The notes under the pieces: generated by a model
Told to the model about the DNA's origin: nothing
Database searches by the model: none
What the model saw: only the letters and a program-made list of their open reading frames with translations
Shown: positions 1 to 10,896 of the stretch, in pieces
Layout: each line of letters begins with the position of its first letter
How positions within the stretch are numbered: position 1 is the stretch's first letter
Position numbers and translations under genes: made by a program
Assembly: GCA_003962985.1 (NCBI GenBank)
Contig: RXKA01000072.1
Coordinates: forward strand, 1 to 55,776
From: Pseudomonadota bacterium
GTDB taxonomy: Bacteria; Pseudomonadota; Gammaproteobacteria; Burkholderiales; UBA11063
Reading direction: 5' to 3'
Length of the DNA: 55,776 bases

Positions 1-1727
1 GGCTTGAATACTGTTTTGATTAAGCTTACAAAAGCAGGCGATTTATGAGCAATAAATGCAACTAAAATACCAGCAAGAGCCAAATAAACTGGTAAACCAG
101 TTAAAGAATGTTTCATCATCGCAACAGGATTAGTCGGATCTTCTTCTAATGCTTTAGCATAGAAATCAGCATTAAAAATCACATTATGGAAGAACTCACC
201 AGGTACAAAACGGTCAAATGCTAACCAACCAATAATTGCAGATGGAATAGCTAATAGAATCAATGGCAATGTAATTACCAATGGTGATTCTTTAGGTTCA
301 ACAGGACCGTGATGGTCATCGTGACCATGTGAATCAGCGTGGTGATCATCATGCGCATGACGGAAACGCTCTTCACCGTGGAAGGTCATGAATAATTGAC
401 GGAAACTATAACAAGCTGTTACAAATACCGCTGCATAAACACAGAACATTACAAATGAACTACCGAATATACCATGCTCATGAGCATTAGTAGCAGCTTC
501 CAAAATCATATCTTTGGAGAAGAATCCTGCAAATGGAGGAATCCCTGCAAGAGCCAAGTTACCAATAATAGTTACCACGTAAGTAATTGGCATATATTTC
601 CATAAGCCACCCATTTTACGCATATCTTGTTCATGGTGCATAGCCACGATTACCGAACCAGCTGCCAAGAATAATAAGGCTTTGAAAAATGCATGCGTCA
701 TCAAATGGAATACACCAACTGTGTATGCACCACAACCAAGTGCTACAACCATGTAACCTAGTTGTGACAATGTCGAATATGCAACCACACGTTTAATATC
801 ATTTTGAATCAAACCTAATAAGCCTAGGAATAATGCATTTATCGCACCAATTATCATAATTACAGATAATGCAGTTGGTGATAAATTATACATTGGAGAC
901 AAGCGAGCAACCATAAAGATACCAGCAGTCACCATTGTTGCAGCATGAATCAATGCTGAAATAGGTGTTGGACCTTCCATAGAATCAGGAAGCCATACGT
1001 GTAATGGGAATTGTGCTGATTTACCCATTGCACCAACAAATAATAATAAACAAATTACAGTAATCGCGCTCCATCCTGTATTTAGGAATGTAACACCACT
1101 AATGCTTTCTAAACGAGCAAACACTTCAGCATAATTTAATGTACCAAAATAGTATAATACTAAACCAATACCTAATAAAAAGCCAAAATCACCAATACGA
1201 TTGATTAAGAATGCTTTTAAATTAGCAAAAGTTGCTGATTCACGTTTAAAGTAAAAACCAATTAATAGGTAAGATACTAGACCAACACCTTCCCAACCAA
1301 AGAATAATTGGATGAAGTTGTTTGACATTACCAACATGATCATCATGAAAGTAAATAGTGAAATGTAACTAAAGAAACGACTATAGCCTTCTTCATGCTC
1401 CATATAACCGATAGTGTACACATGTACCATTAATGATACTGATGTAACTACAGTTAGCATCGTTGCGGTTAAGCTATCGACCAAAATACCAACTGAGTAT
1501 GCTTGGTTTCCAACTGTTAACCAAGTGTACAATGGACCATCATAAGTTAGTCCACTATTCATAACTTGGTTTAATAAAACATATGAAGCGATAGTTGAGA
1601 TTAACACGCCAAGGATGGTCAGACTGTGGCTAATTTTTTTGCCTAATGCAAAACCAAATAGACCCACTATTGCTGAAGCAACCAGAGGCGATAGGATAAT
1701 CGTTAAATATAAAGGTATACCTGCCAT
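1..1727 (-). CDS. nuoL: NADH-quinone oxidoreductase subunit L (partial, 3' end outside window)
   Basis: This is the large antiporter-like membrane subunit of complex I, which takes part in proton pumping. The ATG is at 1725-1727 and about 575 codons are read without a stop to the left edge, so only the last few dozen residues of a usual 610-680 residue NuoL are missing. The translation is highly hydrophobic and shows family signatures: a GWEGVGL motif early on, then WLPDSMEGPTPISALIHAATMV and a LMTHAFFKALLF segment that contain the conserved intramembrane Lys and His residues. A His/Asp-rich loop (around residues 454-468) precedes a late transmembrane segment, as is common in betaproteobacterial NuoL. 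It lies 18 bases downstream of nuoK in the nuo operon. nuoM and nuoN are expected beyond the left edge. Confidence 0.97.
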   Translation of the reverse strand, partial: MAGIPLYLTIILSPLVASAIVGLFGFALGKKISHSLTILGVLISTIASYVLLNQVMNSGLTYDGPLYTWLTVGNQAYSVGILVDSLTATMLTVVTSVSLMVHVYTIGYMEHEEGYSRFFSYISLFTFMMIMLVMSNNFIQLFFGWEGVGLVSYLLIGFYFKRESATFANLKAFLINRIGDFGFLLGIGLVLYYFGTLNYAEVFARLESISGVTFLNTGWSAITVICLLLFVGAMGKSAQFPLHVWLPDSMEGPTPISALIHAATMVTAGIFMVARLSPMYNLSPTALSVIMIIGAINALFLGLLGLIQNDIKRVVAYSTLSQLGYMVVALGCGAYTVGVFHLMTHAFFKALLFLAAGSVIVAMHHEQDMRKMGGLWKYMPITYVVTIIGNLALAGIPPFAGFFSKDMILEAATNAHEHGIFGSSFVMFCVYAAVFVTACYSFRQLFMTFHGEERFRHAHDDHHADSHGHDDHHGPVEPKESPLVITLPLILLAIPSAIIGWLAFDRFVPGEFFHNVIFNADFYAKALEEDPTNPVAMMKHSLTGLPVYLALAGILVAFIAHKSPAFVSLIKTVFK

Positions 1728-1745
1728 ATTGCTAATCCCAAAAAA

Positions 1746-2051
1746 TTAACCCTTAAGTTTATTCATATCTTGAACGTTAATTGAACGTAAATTACGGAAC
1801 AAGATAATTAATATTGCCAAACCAATTGCAGATTCTGCTGCCGCTACCGTTAAAGTAAAGAAAACAAAAATTTGTCCTGCAATATTATGCAAAAAGGTTG
1901 AAAACGTTACAAAATTAAAATTAACTGCTAATAGCATTAACTCAATTGACATTAATACCACAATAATATTCTTGCGATTCAGGAAAATCCCCATAACCGA
2001 CAACGTGAATAATATCGCAGACAACACCAAATAATGTGTCATACCTATCAT
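1746..2051 (-). CDS. nuoK: NADH-quinone oxidoreductase subunit K
   Basis: This small membrane subunit (MrpC-like) of complex I has 101 residues, the normal length. Three transmembrane helices are visible, and the conserved carboxylates in the membrane ([10 protein letters not shown] and [11 protein letters not shown]) that serve proton translocation are present. The start [10 protein letters not shown] matches the usual NuoK N-terminus. The ATG overlaps the nuoJ stop by four bases, which indicates translational coupling. Confidence 0.97.
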   Translation of the reverse strand: MIGMTHYLVLSAILFTLSVMGIFLNRKNIIVVLMSIELMLLAVNFNFVTFSTFLHNIAGQIFVFFTLTVAAAESAIGLAILIILFRNLRSINVQDMNKLKG

Positions 2052-2671
2052 TGTTGCTCTCCTTTGTGCTCTTCTTCAACTTCTGCATCCATTTTTACCA
2101 TTTTAAATCTAGTGCGGCTATCTACTGCAACTTGTTTGCTAATATTTTGGTATTTCGCAGCTTTATCTGATTTGCGCAGTGTCAGTGCAACCGCAACTAC
2201 CAAACCTAATAATAAAACCATAGATGCTAATTCCACTACGTATGAATATTGTGTATACAAAATCCAACCTAAGATATTTGAATTACTTAGTGTAGTAACA
2301 GGTTCTGCATTAACTACCACATCTGTCAATGGATGTTTAAGGATTACTAACAGCATTTCTACTGCCACAACCACACCTAAGACCAATGCCAAAGGTAAAT
2401 TTTTCCAGAAACCACGACGTAATGTTTCAAGATCAACATCAAGCATCATGACAACGAACAAAAACAACACCATTACAGCGCCGACATATACCAAAATCAA
2501 GGTTAATGATAAAAACTCAGCACCTAACATCATCCATAAGCAACTTGCAGTTATAAACGCAAGCACTAAATACAATGCTGAATGAACTGGGTTTTTAGCT
2601 GAGATAACTTTTAATCCACTGAATAATAGTATCGCAGAAAAAACATAAAATAATATACTGTTTATATCCAT
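2048..2671 (-). CDS. nuoJ: NADH-quinone oxidoreductase subunit J
   Basis: This is a membrane subunit of complex I with five predicted transmembrane helices over 207 residues, typical for the family. The segment [20 protein letters not shown], with its conserved Tyr and pi-bulge-like region, is recognisable near residues 59-78. It sits 15 bases after nuoI and overlaps nuoK by four bases. The C-terminal 30 residues are charged and probably cytoplasmic. Confidence 0.97.
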   Translation of the reverse strand: MDINSILFYVFSAILLFSGLKVISAKNPVHSALYLVLAFITASCLWMMLGAEFLSLTLILVYVGAVMVLFLFVVMMLDVDLETLRRGFWKNLPLALVLGVVVAVEMLLVILKHPLTDVVVNAEPVTTLSNSNILGWILYTQYSYVVELASMVLLLGLVVAVALTLRKSDKAAKYQNISKQVAVDSRTRFKMVKMDAEVEEEHKGEQQ

Positions 2672-2686
2672 AATTTCACCTCTATC

Positions 2687-3175
2687 TTAGCGATACTTAT
2701 GATCTGCTTCTTTTGCTTTGGCTATAATACCTTCGTATTTATCACCAATCGCTAAAAGCATCTCTTTAGTATAGAATAAATCACCGCGTTTTTCACCGTG
2801 GTATTCATGAATTGGAGTTTCAACAATAGCGTCCACAGGACAAGCTTCTTCACAGAAACCACAAAAAATACACTTGGTCAGATCAATATCGTAACGAGTA
2901 GTTCTACGCGTTCCATCGTCACGCTCGTGAATATCTATCGTAATTGCCACAGCAGGACAGATAGCCTCACATAATTTACAACCAATACAACGTTCTTCTC
3001 CATTTGGATAACGACGTAATGCATGCAATGCCCTAAATCTTGGCGAAATAGGGGTTTTTTCTTCCGGATAAAAAATTGTTGGTTTAGGTCGTAACATCAC
3101 CTTCCAAGTCAATGCCAAACCTTTTAACAATTCGGTCAGAAAAAATGTTTTTATAAATTTTTTAAAACTAATCAT
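2687..3175 (-). CDS. nuoI: NADH-quinone oxidoreductase subunit I (2 x 4Fe-4S)
   Basis: This peripheral-arm subunit carries clusters N6a and N6b, which pass electrons from NuoG towards NuoB. Two ferredoxin-type motifs are present, [12 protein letters not shown] and [12 protein letters not shown]. The length of 162 residues is that of the betaproteobacterial form. An N-terminal amphipathic or hydrophobic stretch (residues 1-25) would anchor it at the membrane. It is separated from nuoH by a non-nuo gene and two spacers of 106 and 150 bases, unlike the otherwise tightly packed operon. Confidence 0.97.
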   Translation of the reverse strand: MISFKKFIKTFFLTELLKGLALTWKVMLRPKPTIFYPEEKTPISPRFRALHALRRYPNGEERCIGCKLCEAICPAVAITIDIHERDDGTRRTTRYDIDLTKCIFCGFCEEACPVDAIVETPIHEYHGEKRGDLFYTKEMLLAIGDKYEGIIAKAKEADHKYR

Positions 3176-3281
3176 TCCATAAGGATCCTATAAAACATCA
3201 CTTATCCAAAACACTCCACCTGTTAGCTTATCAGCAGCCTGTCACTATGCCAAATAGCCATTAAAACTAATTAGATGCTTA

Positions 3282-3683
3282 TTAATTAATACCTAAAATC
3301 GACACAAAGATATCATCAGATGTTTGCTTATCAATTTGGTATCTAAATCTACCATCATCAGGATAGACATCAATTAAATTAGTTAGACTAGAATCTGCAT
3401 TTGATACAGTAAATCTAGCATAACGTCCACCAGCATCATAAAAAGAAATACCAAATTCAGACCATAAGCCACAGATAAAAACACTTTGGCTAGTTGTTAG
3501 ATATTTCTTAAAACCAGGGACTTCCTTACCATCAATTATAACTATTTGATCATCCCAATCTGGATCACTAGTTACAATTAGTCCACCATTATTGGCATTT
3601 GTAATTCTTGCACAAGGATAATTAGCTGCCAAGGAAGTACTCAAACTACCACATAAAATCACCGTCAACAACAAATTTTTCAT
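3282..3683 (-). CDS. Small secreted protein of unknown function, inserted in the nuo operon
   Basis: I do not recognise this 133-residue protein. Residues 1-20 form a clear Sec signal peptide (Lys-Asn, then a Leu-rich core), with likely cleavage at SLA-AN. Cys11 is not in a valid lipobox, because Leu precedes it. The mature part has two cysteines (C24, C71) that could form one disulfide. It is Asp/Tyr/Ser-rich and looks beta-rich, with no transmembrane segment. A good ribosome site (AGGAG, reverse strand near 3689-3693) precedes the ATG. It lies between nuoH and nuoI, flanked by the only long spacers in the operon. A candidate promoter (TTGTCA at 3732-3737 and TAAAAT at 3711-3716, reverse strand, spacer only 15) could drive it separately. 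It looks like a later insertion, and nothing suggests it is a complex I subunit. Confidence 0.8.
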   Translation of the reverse strand: MKNLLLTVILCGSLSTSLAANYPCARITNANNGGLIVTSDPDWDDQIVIIDGKEVPGFKKYLTTSQSVFICGLWSEFGISFYDAGGRYARFTVSNADSSLTNLIDVYPDDGRFRYQIDKQTSDDIFVSILGIN

Positions 3684-3833
3684 AACATTCTCCTAAAAGA
3701 TGGTACTTAAATTTTACTATTAACTACATAGTGACAAGAGCCTTTTGTTAACTACAACCATACTACACGGTGTAATAAAACACATCCCTTAACAGCATAA
3801 CAAATTTTACATCAACCAATTATAATATTTATT

Positions 3834-4886
3834 TTAATAATTCCAAATACTTAGTGGTGAAACCATCCACGCACCAAGCACAAAAATCCATACTAAAGTA
3901 ATCGGTAAGAACACTTTCCAACCCAAGCGCATAATTTGATCATAACGATAACGAGGGAAAGAAGCGCGATACCAGATAAAGCCAAATAATAATATCAAGA
4001 CTTTAACTACCAACCATGCCATTGAAGCAGTACCAAGTACACCCCAAGTTGTTGGGAATGGTGATAACCAACCACCCAAGAACATAATGGTGGTTAATGT
4101 TGAAACTAAAATCATACTCGCATATTCAGCCAACATAAATAATGCAAATGGCGTACCTGAATATTCAACATGGAAACCAGCAACAATTTCTGATTCACCT
4201 TCGCAGACATCAAATGGTGCACGATTAGTCTCGGCAACACCAGAAATCAGGTAAATTAAGAATAATGGGAACATCGGCAACCAGTTCCATGATAACAATG
4301 AACCATGCATTTTACCAATTGCTTGATCATTTACAATATCAATGAAACTTAAACTACCACTCACCATTAACACACCAACGATTCCAAAACCCATTGCTAG
4401 TTCATAAGAAATCATTTGTGCAGTAGCACGAATACCACCAAGGAATGAGTATTTAGAATTACCCGCCCAACCAGCTAAAATAATTCCATAAATACCTAAT
4501 GAGCTAATCGCCGTTACATACAAAATACCTGCATTAACATTAGTAAAATACAAGTCAGGTGCAAATGGTACCACTGCCCACGTAGCTAAAGCACAAATCA
4601 AAATTACTGCAGGAGCAAGATAAAATACTCCGCTAGATGCTTTTGTTGGCGTAATAATTTCTTTGAAGACAAATTTTAGCAAATCGGCAAAAGGTTGGAA
4701 CAAACCAAATGGTCCAACACGATTCGCACCAATACGTGCATGCATGAAACCAAGAATACGACGCTCAGCTAAAGTTACATACGCAACTACCAATGTCAAT
4801 GGAATTATTACAACTAATGCCTTGATGACATAACCAATGACATAACCTAAATCATGTCCTAATAAGTTTTGAAAAAATTCAACCAT
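3834..4886 (-). CDS. nuoH: NADH-quinone oxidoreductase subunit H
   Basis: This membrane subunit forms the quinone-binding chamber together with NuoB and NuoD. Its 350 residues with about eight transmembrane helices match the family. Conserved segments are visible: AERRILGFMHARIGANRVGP near residues 40-60, the acidic quinone-channel loop AETNRAPFDVCEGESEIVAG near residues 219-238, and the RASFPRYRYDQIMRLGWK segment near the C-terminus. It starts two bases after the nuoG stop. Confidence 0.98.
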   Translation of the reverse strand: MVEFFQNLLGHDLGYVIGYVIKALVVIIPLTLVVAYVTLAERRILGFMHARIGANRVGPFGLFQPFADLLKFVFKEIITPTKASSGVFYLAPAVILICALATWAVVPFAPDLYFTNVNAGILYVTAISSLGIYGIILAGWAGNSKYSFLGGIRATAQMISYELAMGFGIVGVLMVSGSLSFIDIVNDQAIGKMHGSLLSWNWLPMFPLFLIYLISGVAETNRAPFDVCEGESEIVAGFHVEYSGTPFALFMLAEYASMILVSTLTTIMFLGGWLSPFPTTWGVLGTASMAWLVVKVLILLFGFIWYRASFPRYRYDQIMRLGWKVFLPITLVWIFVLGAWMVSPLSIWNY

Positions 4887-4888
4887 AA

Positions 4889-7255
4889 TTATGCCCCTGC
4901 TACAGTGTTAATTTCGATAGCATCAAAATTACCTGCAAACCCAACTGTTGAACTATTACGTGCCAACAACACTACTTCATCAGCAATATCATCGCAAATA
5001 GCAATATTAAATCGCTTCTGGCAATGAGTTTGTTTTACTGATACTTCAGCACCATCAGCAACACCCAAATTAGCTGCAGTTTTTGCATTAACTGCCAAAG
5101 TAGGCAAGTTAGCTAATACCGTTTGTTGTAATGAATCAGCACGACGTACAATGCTATCCGTTTGATAAATTGGACAAATACCAAAACGAACCAAACCTTT
5201 TGCTGGTGCTGTTTCAAGAACCAATTTATTATGTTTTATAGCATTATTTAAGTAAGCACTATTGTCAACTAAGTTGCTTAATTCAGCACGTACATCTTCG
5301 ATGTTTTCATAGTTAAAACCATCTAGTGCCAAACGATTAGCCAATACACGAAGTACTTTCCATGCTGGTTTTGCATCACCCAATGGACGTGTAACGCCAT
5401 TAAATTTCTGCCATACACCTTCAAGGTTCACATAAGAACCAGCGGTTTCTGTAAATGGCGTAACTGGTAAAATTACATCAGCATACTGTAGCATGTCTTC
5501 ATTGACAAATGCACTCATCACAACAACTGTCTCAGCTTTATTCAAGCTAGCCAAGGCTTGTTGTGAACTATAACTATCACGTTCCAATTCAGTATTTAAT
5601 AATACATAACATTTACGCGATTCTTGTAGCATTTGACGAGCATTTAAACCTTTGGTATTATAACCATTGAATGCTGATTTATATGGAAGAAAGCCAACTA
5701 ACTGTGCTCCAACTTCATTAGCTAATGCAGGTAATATCCCTGATTTACCATTACAAAGACGAGCAATTTCATTCGCTAGTACACGTAAATTAGCAAAATC
5801 AGCTAAACCAGTTGCAACACGACCAAATACAATGTGTCCATTATTCTCAACTAAAGATTTGGCAATTTTAAGAGCTACATCATCGGCTTTAATATTAGAC
5901 AAATCAACATCCGTAGTTGCGGCTGTTGTTTCAACTACCGCTTTCAAAATTTGTGCTAATTTAGTAGCAAATTGACGAGGATCAATAATTTGTTGACCAA
6001 CCACAGGCGTAAATAAGCCATCCTTAACTACATTAATTAAATTTAGTTGTAAGCCATTTTTTAATACCGCCTGACGCAATCTACTAGCTAGTAGTGGCTG
6101 CTCTTCACGCAATACACTACCAATAACCAAAATCGCTTTATTCGCCACAAATTCATTGATGCTAGAACCTAAGTAACTTACACCTTCTTGTTTGCCATCA
6201 GCGCTAAAATCTTGTTGATCAAAACGATAATCCAGATTATTTACACCTACTGCACGCATTAATTTTTGGAATAAATGCAATTCTTCCGTAGTTGAATTTG
6301 CTGATGCTAGTGCACCAATCGCATCACTACCATGATCAATTTTCACACCATTAATTGATTTAGCTGCATATTCAATTGCTGTTTCCCAATCAACTTTGTT
6401 CCATTTACCATCTTGTTTAATCATTGGATCAGTAATACGATCTGAATGATACAAGCCTTCATATGAGAAACGATCGCGATCTGAGAGCCAACATTCATTA
6501 ATATTTTCATTTTCCAATGGTAATACACGTACTACCTTATGGTATTTGTCAACATGAACTTGAATATTACTACCCAATGAATCATGTGCCGCAATTGATT
6601 TACGACGTGATAATTCCCACGACCTAGCAGAGTCTCTAAATGGTTTTGATGTTAATGCACCAACTGGGCATACATCAATAATATTACCCGATAATTCACT
6701 AGTTATCGTTTTACCAATAAATGGCATAACTTCAACGTGATTATTACGGTAATTCATACCCAATTCTTGGTAACCTGCGATTTCACTGGTAAAACGCACA
6801 CAACGTGAGCAATGAATACAACGCGTCATCACTGTACGCACCAATGGACCCAAATCTTTATCGCTTACTGCACGCTTTTCTTCTTCAAAACGTGAGCTTG
6901 AACGACCATAGCCAACCGCTAAATCTTGTAATTGACATTCACCACCTTGATCACAAATAGGACAATCTAATGGATGATTAATCAATAAAAACTCCATTAC
7001 ACCTTTTTGTGCTTCAACCGCCAATTTAGAACAGGTATTTACTTTCATACCTTCAGTGATAGGTGTTGCACACGCAGGAACTGGTCCACGCGCTTTTTCA
7101 ACTTCAACTAAACACATACGGCAGTTTGCCGCAATTGATAATTTCTTATGGTAACAGAAATGGGGAATATATTTATCTTCCTGTAACGCCACCTCTAGTA
7201 TCGTTGAACCAGGCTTACCCTTGACTGCTTTACCATCTAATTCAAATTCAATCAT
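4889..7255 (-). CDS. nuoG: NADH-quinone oxidoreductase subunit G
   Basis: This is the large Fe-S subunit of the peripheral arm (788 residues). A 2Fe-2S cluster is supported by C34, C45, C48 and C62. The N3 4Fe-4S cluster has the His-Cys set H94, C98, C101 and C107. A further 4Fe-4S set is in CIHCSRCVRF and in VCPVGAL. The rest is a molybdopterin-oxidoreductase-like fold that carries no molybdenum in complex I. The extra N7 motif seen in some NuoG was not evident. The gene follows nuoF by 18 bases. Confidence 0.97.
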   Translation of the reverse strand: MIEFELDGKAVKGKPGSTILEVALQEDKYIPHFCYHKKLSIAANCRMCLVEVEKARGPVPACATPITEGMKVNTCSKLAVEAQKGVMEFLLINHPLDCPICDQGGECQLQDLAVGYGRSSSRFEEEKRAVSDKDLGPLVRTVMTRCIHCSRCVRFTSEIAGYQELGMNYRNNHVEVMPFIGKTITSELSGNIIDVCPVGALTSKPFRDSARSWELSRRKSIAAHDSLGSNIQVHVDKYHKVVRVLPLENENINECWLSDRDRFSYEGLYHSDRITDPMIKQDGKWNKVDWETAIEYAAKSINGVKIDHGSDAIGALASANSTTEELHLFQKLMRAVGVNNLDYRFDQQDFSADGKQEGVSYLGSSINEFVANKAILVIGSVLREEQPLLASRLRQAVLKNGLQLNLINVVKDGLFTPVVGQQIIDPRQFATKLAQILKAVVETTAATTDVDLSNIKADDVALKIAKSLVENNGHIVFGRVATGLADFANLRVLANEIARLCNGKSGILPALANEVGAQLVGFLPYKSAFNGYNTKGLNARQMLQESRKCYVLLNTELERDSYSSQQALASLNKAETVVVMSAFVNEDMLQYADVILPVTPFTETAGSYVNLEGVWQKFNGVTRPLGDAKPAWKVLRVLANRLALDGFNYENIEDVRAELSNLVDNSAYLNNAIKHNKLVLETAPAKGLVRFGICPIYQTDSIVRRADSLQQTVLANLPTLAVNAKTAANLGVADGAEVSVKQTHCQKRFNIAICDDIADEVVLLARNSSTVGFAGNFDAIEINTVAGA

Positions 7256-7273
7256 TGTTTTTTCCTAATACAA

Positions 7274-8569
7274 TTAACACCAGCGATGATCTACCATACA
7301 TTTACCATGTTCGATATGATATTCAAACTCATGGCGGAAATGTTTAGTAAAACTACGCACAGGGAATACTGCTGCATCAGCCAAAGCACAAATTGTGCGT
7401 CCAGCCATTTGATTACCAATGCTATCCAATAACTCCAAATCGCCAGGACGTCCACGTCCAGTTTCAATACGATGGATAATTTGGTATAACCAACCAGTAC
7501 CCTCGCGACACGGTGTACATTGACCACAGCTCTCTTCATGATAAAAGTACGCTAAACGCTCTAGTGCTTTCACCATACATACGTCTTCATCCATCACGAT
7601 TACCGCACCAGAACCAAGCATTGAACCTGCTTTAGCAATTGAATCATAATCCATAGTACATTGCATCATAATTTCAGCAGGCAATACAGGAGCAGATGAA
7701 CCACCAGGGATAACTGCTTTCATTTTTTTGCCACCACGCATTCCGCCAGCCATTTCAAGCAATTTACTAAATGGTGTACCTAACGGAATTTCGTAATTAC
7801 CAGGACGTTCTACATGACCAGAAATTGAGAATAATTTGGTACCACCATTATTAGGAATACCTTGATCCATAAACTCTTGACCACCATCGCGTAAGATGAA
7901 TGGCACTGATGCTAACGACTCAGTATTATTAATTGTTGTTGGACGACCATACAAACCATATCCAGCAGGAAACGGTGGTTTGAAACGAGGTTGACCTTTT
8001 TTACCTTCAATTGAGTTTAAAAGTGCTGTTTCATCACCACAAATATAAGCGCCATAACCATGATGGGCATTTAATTCAAACTCAAAACCAGTACCAAGAA
8101 TATCTTTACCTAAATAACCAGCTTTACGCGCTTCTTCAATAGCTTGCTCAAAACGTTGGTAAAGCTCAAAAATTTCACCATGGATATAATTGTAACCAGC
8201 AGATGCACCGATTGAATAGCCTGCAATAATCATACCTTCAATAACCGCATGTGGGTTATAACGAATAATATCGCGATCTTTAAATGTACCAGGTTCACCC
8301 TCATCGGTATTACATACAATGTATTTCTGCCCTGGCATTGTACGTGGCATAAAGCTCCATTTCAACCCAGTTGGGAAGCCTGCACCACCACGACCACGAA
8401 GACCAGAAGTTTTCATCTCATTAATAACTTCTTCTGGCGTGATTTTTTGCCCAAGAATACGTTTTAATGCTTGATAACCACCACGCTTAAGATAACTTTC
8501 TAATGTCCAACAATCTGGATTGTTAGTATCAACATCAGCGAAAATAACACCTTTTTGGTAAATTGCCAT
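7274..8569 (-). CDS. nuoF: NADH-quinone oxidoreductase subunit F (FMN, NADH site)
   Basis: This is the NADH dehydrogenase subunit that binds NADH, FMN and cluster N3. It has 431 residues, the usual length. The glycine-rich segment [16 protein letters not shown] forms the NADH/FMN site, and the C-terminal [15 protein letters not shown] supplies cysteines of the 4Fe-4S cluster. The start ATG shares a base with the nuoE stop (TAATG), so translation is probably coupled. Confidence 0.98.
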   Translation of the reverse strand: MAIYQKGVIFADVDTNNPDCWTLESYLKRGGYQALKRILGQKITPEEVINEMKTSGLRGRGGAGFPTGLKWSFMPRTMPGQKYIVCNTDEGEPGTFKDRDIIRYNPHAVIEGMIIAGYSIGASAGYNYIHGEIFELYQRFEQAIEEARKAGYLGKDILGTGFEFELNAHHGYGAYICGDETALLNSIEGKKGQPRFKPPFPAGYGLYGRPTTINNTESLASVPFILRDGGQEFMDQGIPNNGGTKLFSISGHVERPGNYEIPLGTPFSKLLEMAGGMRGGKKMKAVIPGGSSAPVLPAEIMMQCTMDYDSIAKAGSMLGSGAVIVMDEDVCMVKALERLAYFYHEESCGQCTPCREGTGWLYQIIHRIETGRGRPGDLELLDSIGNQMAGRTICALADAAVFPVRSFTKHFRHEFEYHIEHGKCMVDHRWC

Positions 8570-9045
8570 TATACTAACTCCGCTAATTTTTTATCAATCG
8601 CTTCTGGGGTCATAAAACTACACATTTTATGATTGTTAAGTAGCAATACTGGCGCATCACCACAAGCACCTAAGCACTCGGCTTCAACCACGGTAAATTT
8701 ACCATCGGCACTTGTTCCACCCAATTTGCTGATACCCAATTTTTCTAATAAATACTCTGCTGTATTCACTCCACCACGTAACGCACATGGAAGATTAGTA
8801 CATACAGCTAACTTATATTTACCAACAGGTTTTAGGTTATACATACCGTAGAACGTAGCTACTTCCATTGCTTGAGTAGCTGGAATACGAATATAATTAG
8901 CGACAAATTCAATTGTTTCAGTGGCTAACCAGCCTAATTCAGTTTGTGCTATTCGTAATGCTGACATAACTGCACTGCGATTACGTTCCGCCGGGTATTT
9001 TGCTAATTCCCTATCGATTTGTTTTAATGATTCTTGTGACAACAT
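8569..9045 (-). CDS. nuoE: NADH-quinone oxidoreductase subunit E (2Fe-2S)
   Basis: This thioredoxin-fold subunit carries cluster N1a and pairs with NuoF. The four-cysteine pattern is visible as CTNLPC, then CLGACG about 40 residues later. The 158-residue length is normal. The start shares a TAATG junction with the end of nuoD, and the stop shares another with nuoF. Confidence 0.97.
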   Translation of the reverse strand: MLSQESLKQIDRELAKYPAERNRSAVMSALRIAQTELGWLATETIEFVANYIRIPATQAMEVATFYGMYNLKPVGKYKLAVCTNLPCALRGGVNTAEYLLEKLGISKLGGTSADGKFTVVEAECLGACGDAPVLLLNNHKMCSFMTPEAIDKKLAELV

Positions 9046-10298
9046 TAGCGATCCACCTCACCAAATACGATATCTTGTGTACCAATAATTGCCACCACAT
9101 CGGCAATCATATGACCTTTACTCATTTCATCTAATGCTGCTAAGTGTGCAAAACCAGGCGCTTTAATTTTTAAACGATATGGTTTATTTGCACCATCAGA
9201 AACTAAATAGATACCAAATTCACCTTTTGGATGTTCCACGGCTTGGTAAACTTCGCCCTCAGGAACACGCATACCTTCAGTAAACAACTTGAAGTGATGA
9301 ATTAACTCTTCCATACCAGCTTTCATTTTTTCGCGGCTAGGAGGAGCAACTTTATGATCATCAGTGATCACTGGACCATTATTTTCTTTTAACCATTTTA
9401 TGCATTGCTTAATAATTTTATTCGATTCGCGCATTTCAGCCACACGAACCAAGTAACGATCGTAGCAATCACCACCCTTACCAACAGGAATATCAAAATC
9501 CATTTTTGCATATACATCATATGGTTGTTTTTTACGTAAATCCCACGCAACACCTGAACCACGTAACATAGGTCCAGAAAAACCTAAATTTAACGCACGC
9601 TCTTCAGTTACAACTCCAATATTTACGGTACGTTGTTTCCAAATACGGTTATCCGTTAATAAAATTTCATATTCATCAACACATGTATCAAAGCGATTAG
9701 TGAAATCTTCAATAAAATCCAACAATGAACCTTGACGAGCTTTATTTAACGCTGCGATTTGTTTTTTAGTTTTTACTTTTGACTCTGTATATTGAGGCAT
9801 GCTATCAGGTAAATCACGATACACACCACCGGGACGAAAATATGCAGCATGCATACGTGCGCCAGATACAGCTTCATAGCAATCCATCAGGTCTTCACGT
9901 TCACGGAAGGCATACAAGAAAACCGCCATAGCACCAATATCCAAAGCATGTGCACCAATCCACATTAGATGATTCAAAATACGTGTTATTTCAGAGAACA
10001 TAACGCGAATGTATTGAGCACGTTCTGGCACATCAATACCAATTAAACGCTCAATTGCAATACAATATGCGTGTTCATTACACATCATTGATACATAATC
10101 CAAACGATCCATATATGGTAAGGCTTGAATGAATGTTTTGTGTTCCGCTAATTTTTCAGTTCCACGATGTAAAAGACCAATATGAGGATCTGCTCGCTGA
10201 ATCACCTCACCATCTAGTTCTAATACTAAACGCAATACACCATGCGCAGATGGATGTTGTGGTCCAAAATTTAGGGTGTAATTCTTAATTTCTGCCAC
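9045..10298 (-). CDS. nuoD: NADH-quinone oxidoreductase subunit D
   Basis: This 49-kDa subunit has a hydrogenase-like fold and forms the quinone site with NuoB. Recognisable segments are [14 protein letters not shown] at the N-terminus, [12 protein letters not shown], and FFxP-type residues later. I place the start at the GTG at 10296-10298, giving 417 residues beginning M-A-E-I-K. A strong ribosome site, GAGGAG, lies seven bases upstream and is encoded inside the last codons of nuoC. Another in-frame GTG five codons earlier (10313) would bury that site within the gene and is less likely. The overlap with nuoC is 14 bases. Confidence 0.95.
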   Translation of the reverse strand: MAEIKNYTLNFGPQHPSAHGVLRLVLELDGEVIQRADPHIGLLHRGTEKLAEHKTFIQALPYMDRLDYVSMMCNEHAYCIAIERLIGIDVPERAQYIRVMFSEITRILNHLMWIGAHALDIGAMAVFLYAFREREDLMDCYEAVSGARMHAAYFRPGGVYRDLPDSMPQYTESKVKTKKQIAALNKARQGSLLDFIEDFTNRFDTCVDEYEILLTDNRIWKQRTVNIGVVTEERALNLGFSGPMLRGSGVAWDLRKKQPYDVYAKMDFDIPVGKGGDCYDRYLVRVAEMRESNKIIKQCIKWLKENNGPVITDDHKVAPPSREKMKAGMEELIHHFKLFTEGMRVPEGEVYQAVEHPKGEFGIYLVSDGANKPYRLKIKAPGFAHLAALDEMSKGHMIADVVAIIGTQDIVFGEVDR

Positions 10299-10896
10299 CG
10301 TAGTGCTCCTCACGAATAATGCGTGGTGTTACCACACGTGGTTCAATAGTAACAGCTTGGTAAACAACGCGTTTTTGTTCTTCATCGTAACGCATTTCCA
10401 TATACCCTGACAACGGAAAATCTTTTCTAAATGGATGACCAATAAAACCATAGTCAGTTAAAATACGACGTAAATCTGGATGACCATCAAAAATGATACC
10501 AAACATATCAAATGCTTCACGCTCAAACCAGTTAACAGAACTCCAAATATCAATAACCGAGGGGATAACCGGGAACTCATTATTTTCAGCAAAACACTTA
10601 ACGCGAATTCGCCAATTATGTTTTACCGATAATAGATGGTATACAGCAGCAAAACGTGGTGCATCAGCAGGTTTTTCATCTTGCTGTTCTTTATAAGTTA
10701 GATAGTCAATGCCACACACATCTTGACACTGAGAAAAAGCTAACTTTTCATGTTTAGCTAATTTAGTCATTAGCTCAATCAAGTTATTTGGTGCTACTTC
10801 AAGAGTAATCTCTTGATCTTTGAATCTATATAAGTTACTGTATACACCACTTAATAACTCAACTACTTGTGCTTCAAGTTGATCGATCTTCTTCAT
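10285..10896 (-). CDS. nuoC: NADH-quinone oxidoreductase subunit C
   Basis: This 30-kDa subunit of the peripheral arm has 203 residues and is separate from nuoD, as in most Betaproteobacteria (E. coli has a CD fusion). The family signature [12 protein letters not shown] is present near residues 123-134, followed by [10 protein letters not shown] and HPFRKDFPL. The start joins the nuoB stop in a TAATG junction. The last codons carry the nuoD ribosome-binding site. Confidence 0.97.
   Translation of the reverse strand: MKKIDQLEAQVVELLSGVYSNLYRFKDQEITLEVAPNNLIELMTKLAKHEKLAFSQCQDVCGIDYLTYKEQQDEKPADAPRFAAVYHLLSVKHNWRIRVKCFAENNEFPVIPSVIDIWSSVNWFEREAFDMFGIIFDGHPDLRRILTDYGFIGHPFRKDFPLSGYMEMRYDEEQKRVVYQAVTIEPRVVTPRIIREEHYGGRN

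Noticed and set aside
2034..2585. Open reading frame of 183 codons on the plus strand across nuoJ
   Set aside because: It lies antisense to the well-supported nuoJ gene, has a Thr/Asn/Ser-rich composition typical of antisense translation, and has no family signature.
5667..5975. Plus-strand open frame opposite nuoG
   Set aside because: It is a shadow of nuoG, with no ribosome site or recognisable domain.
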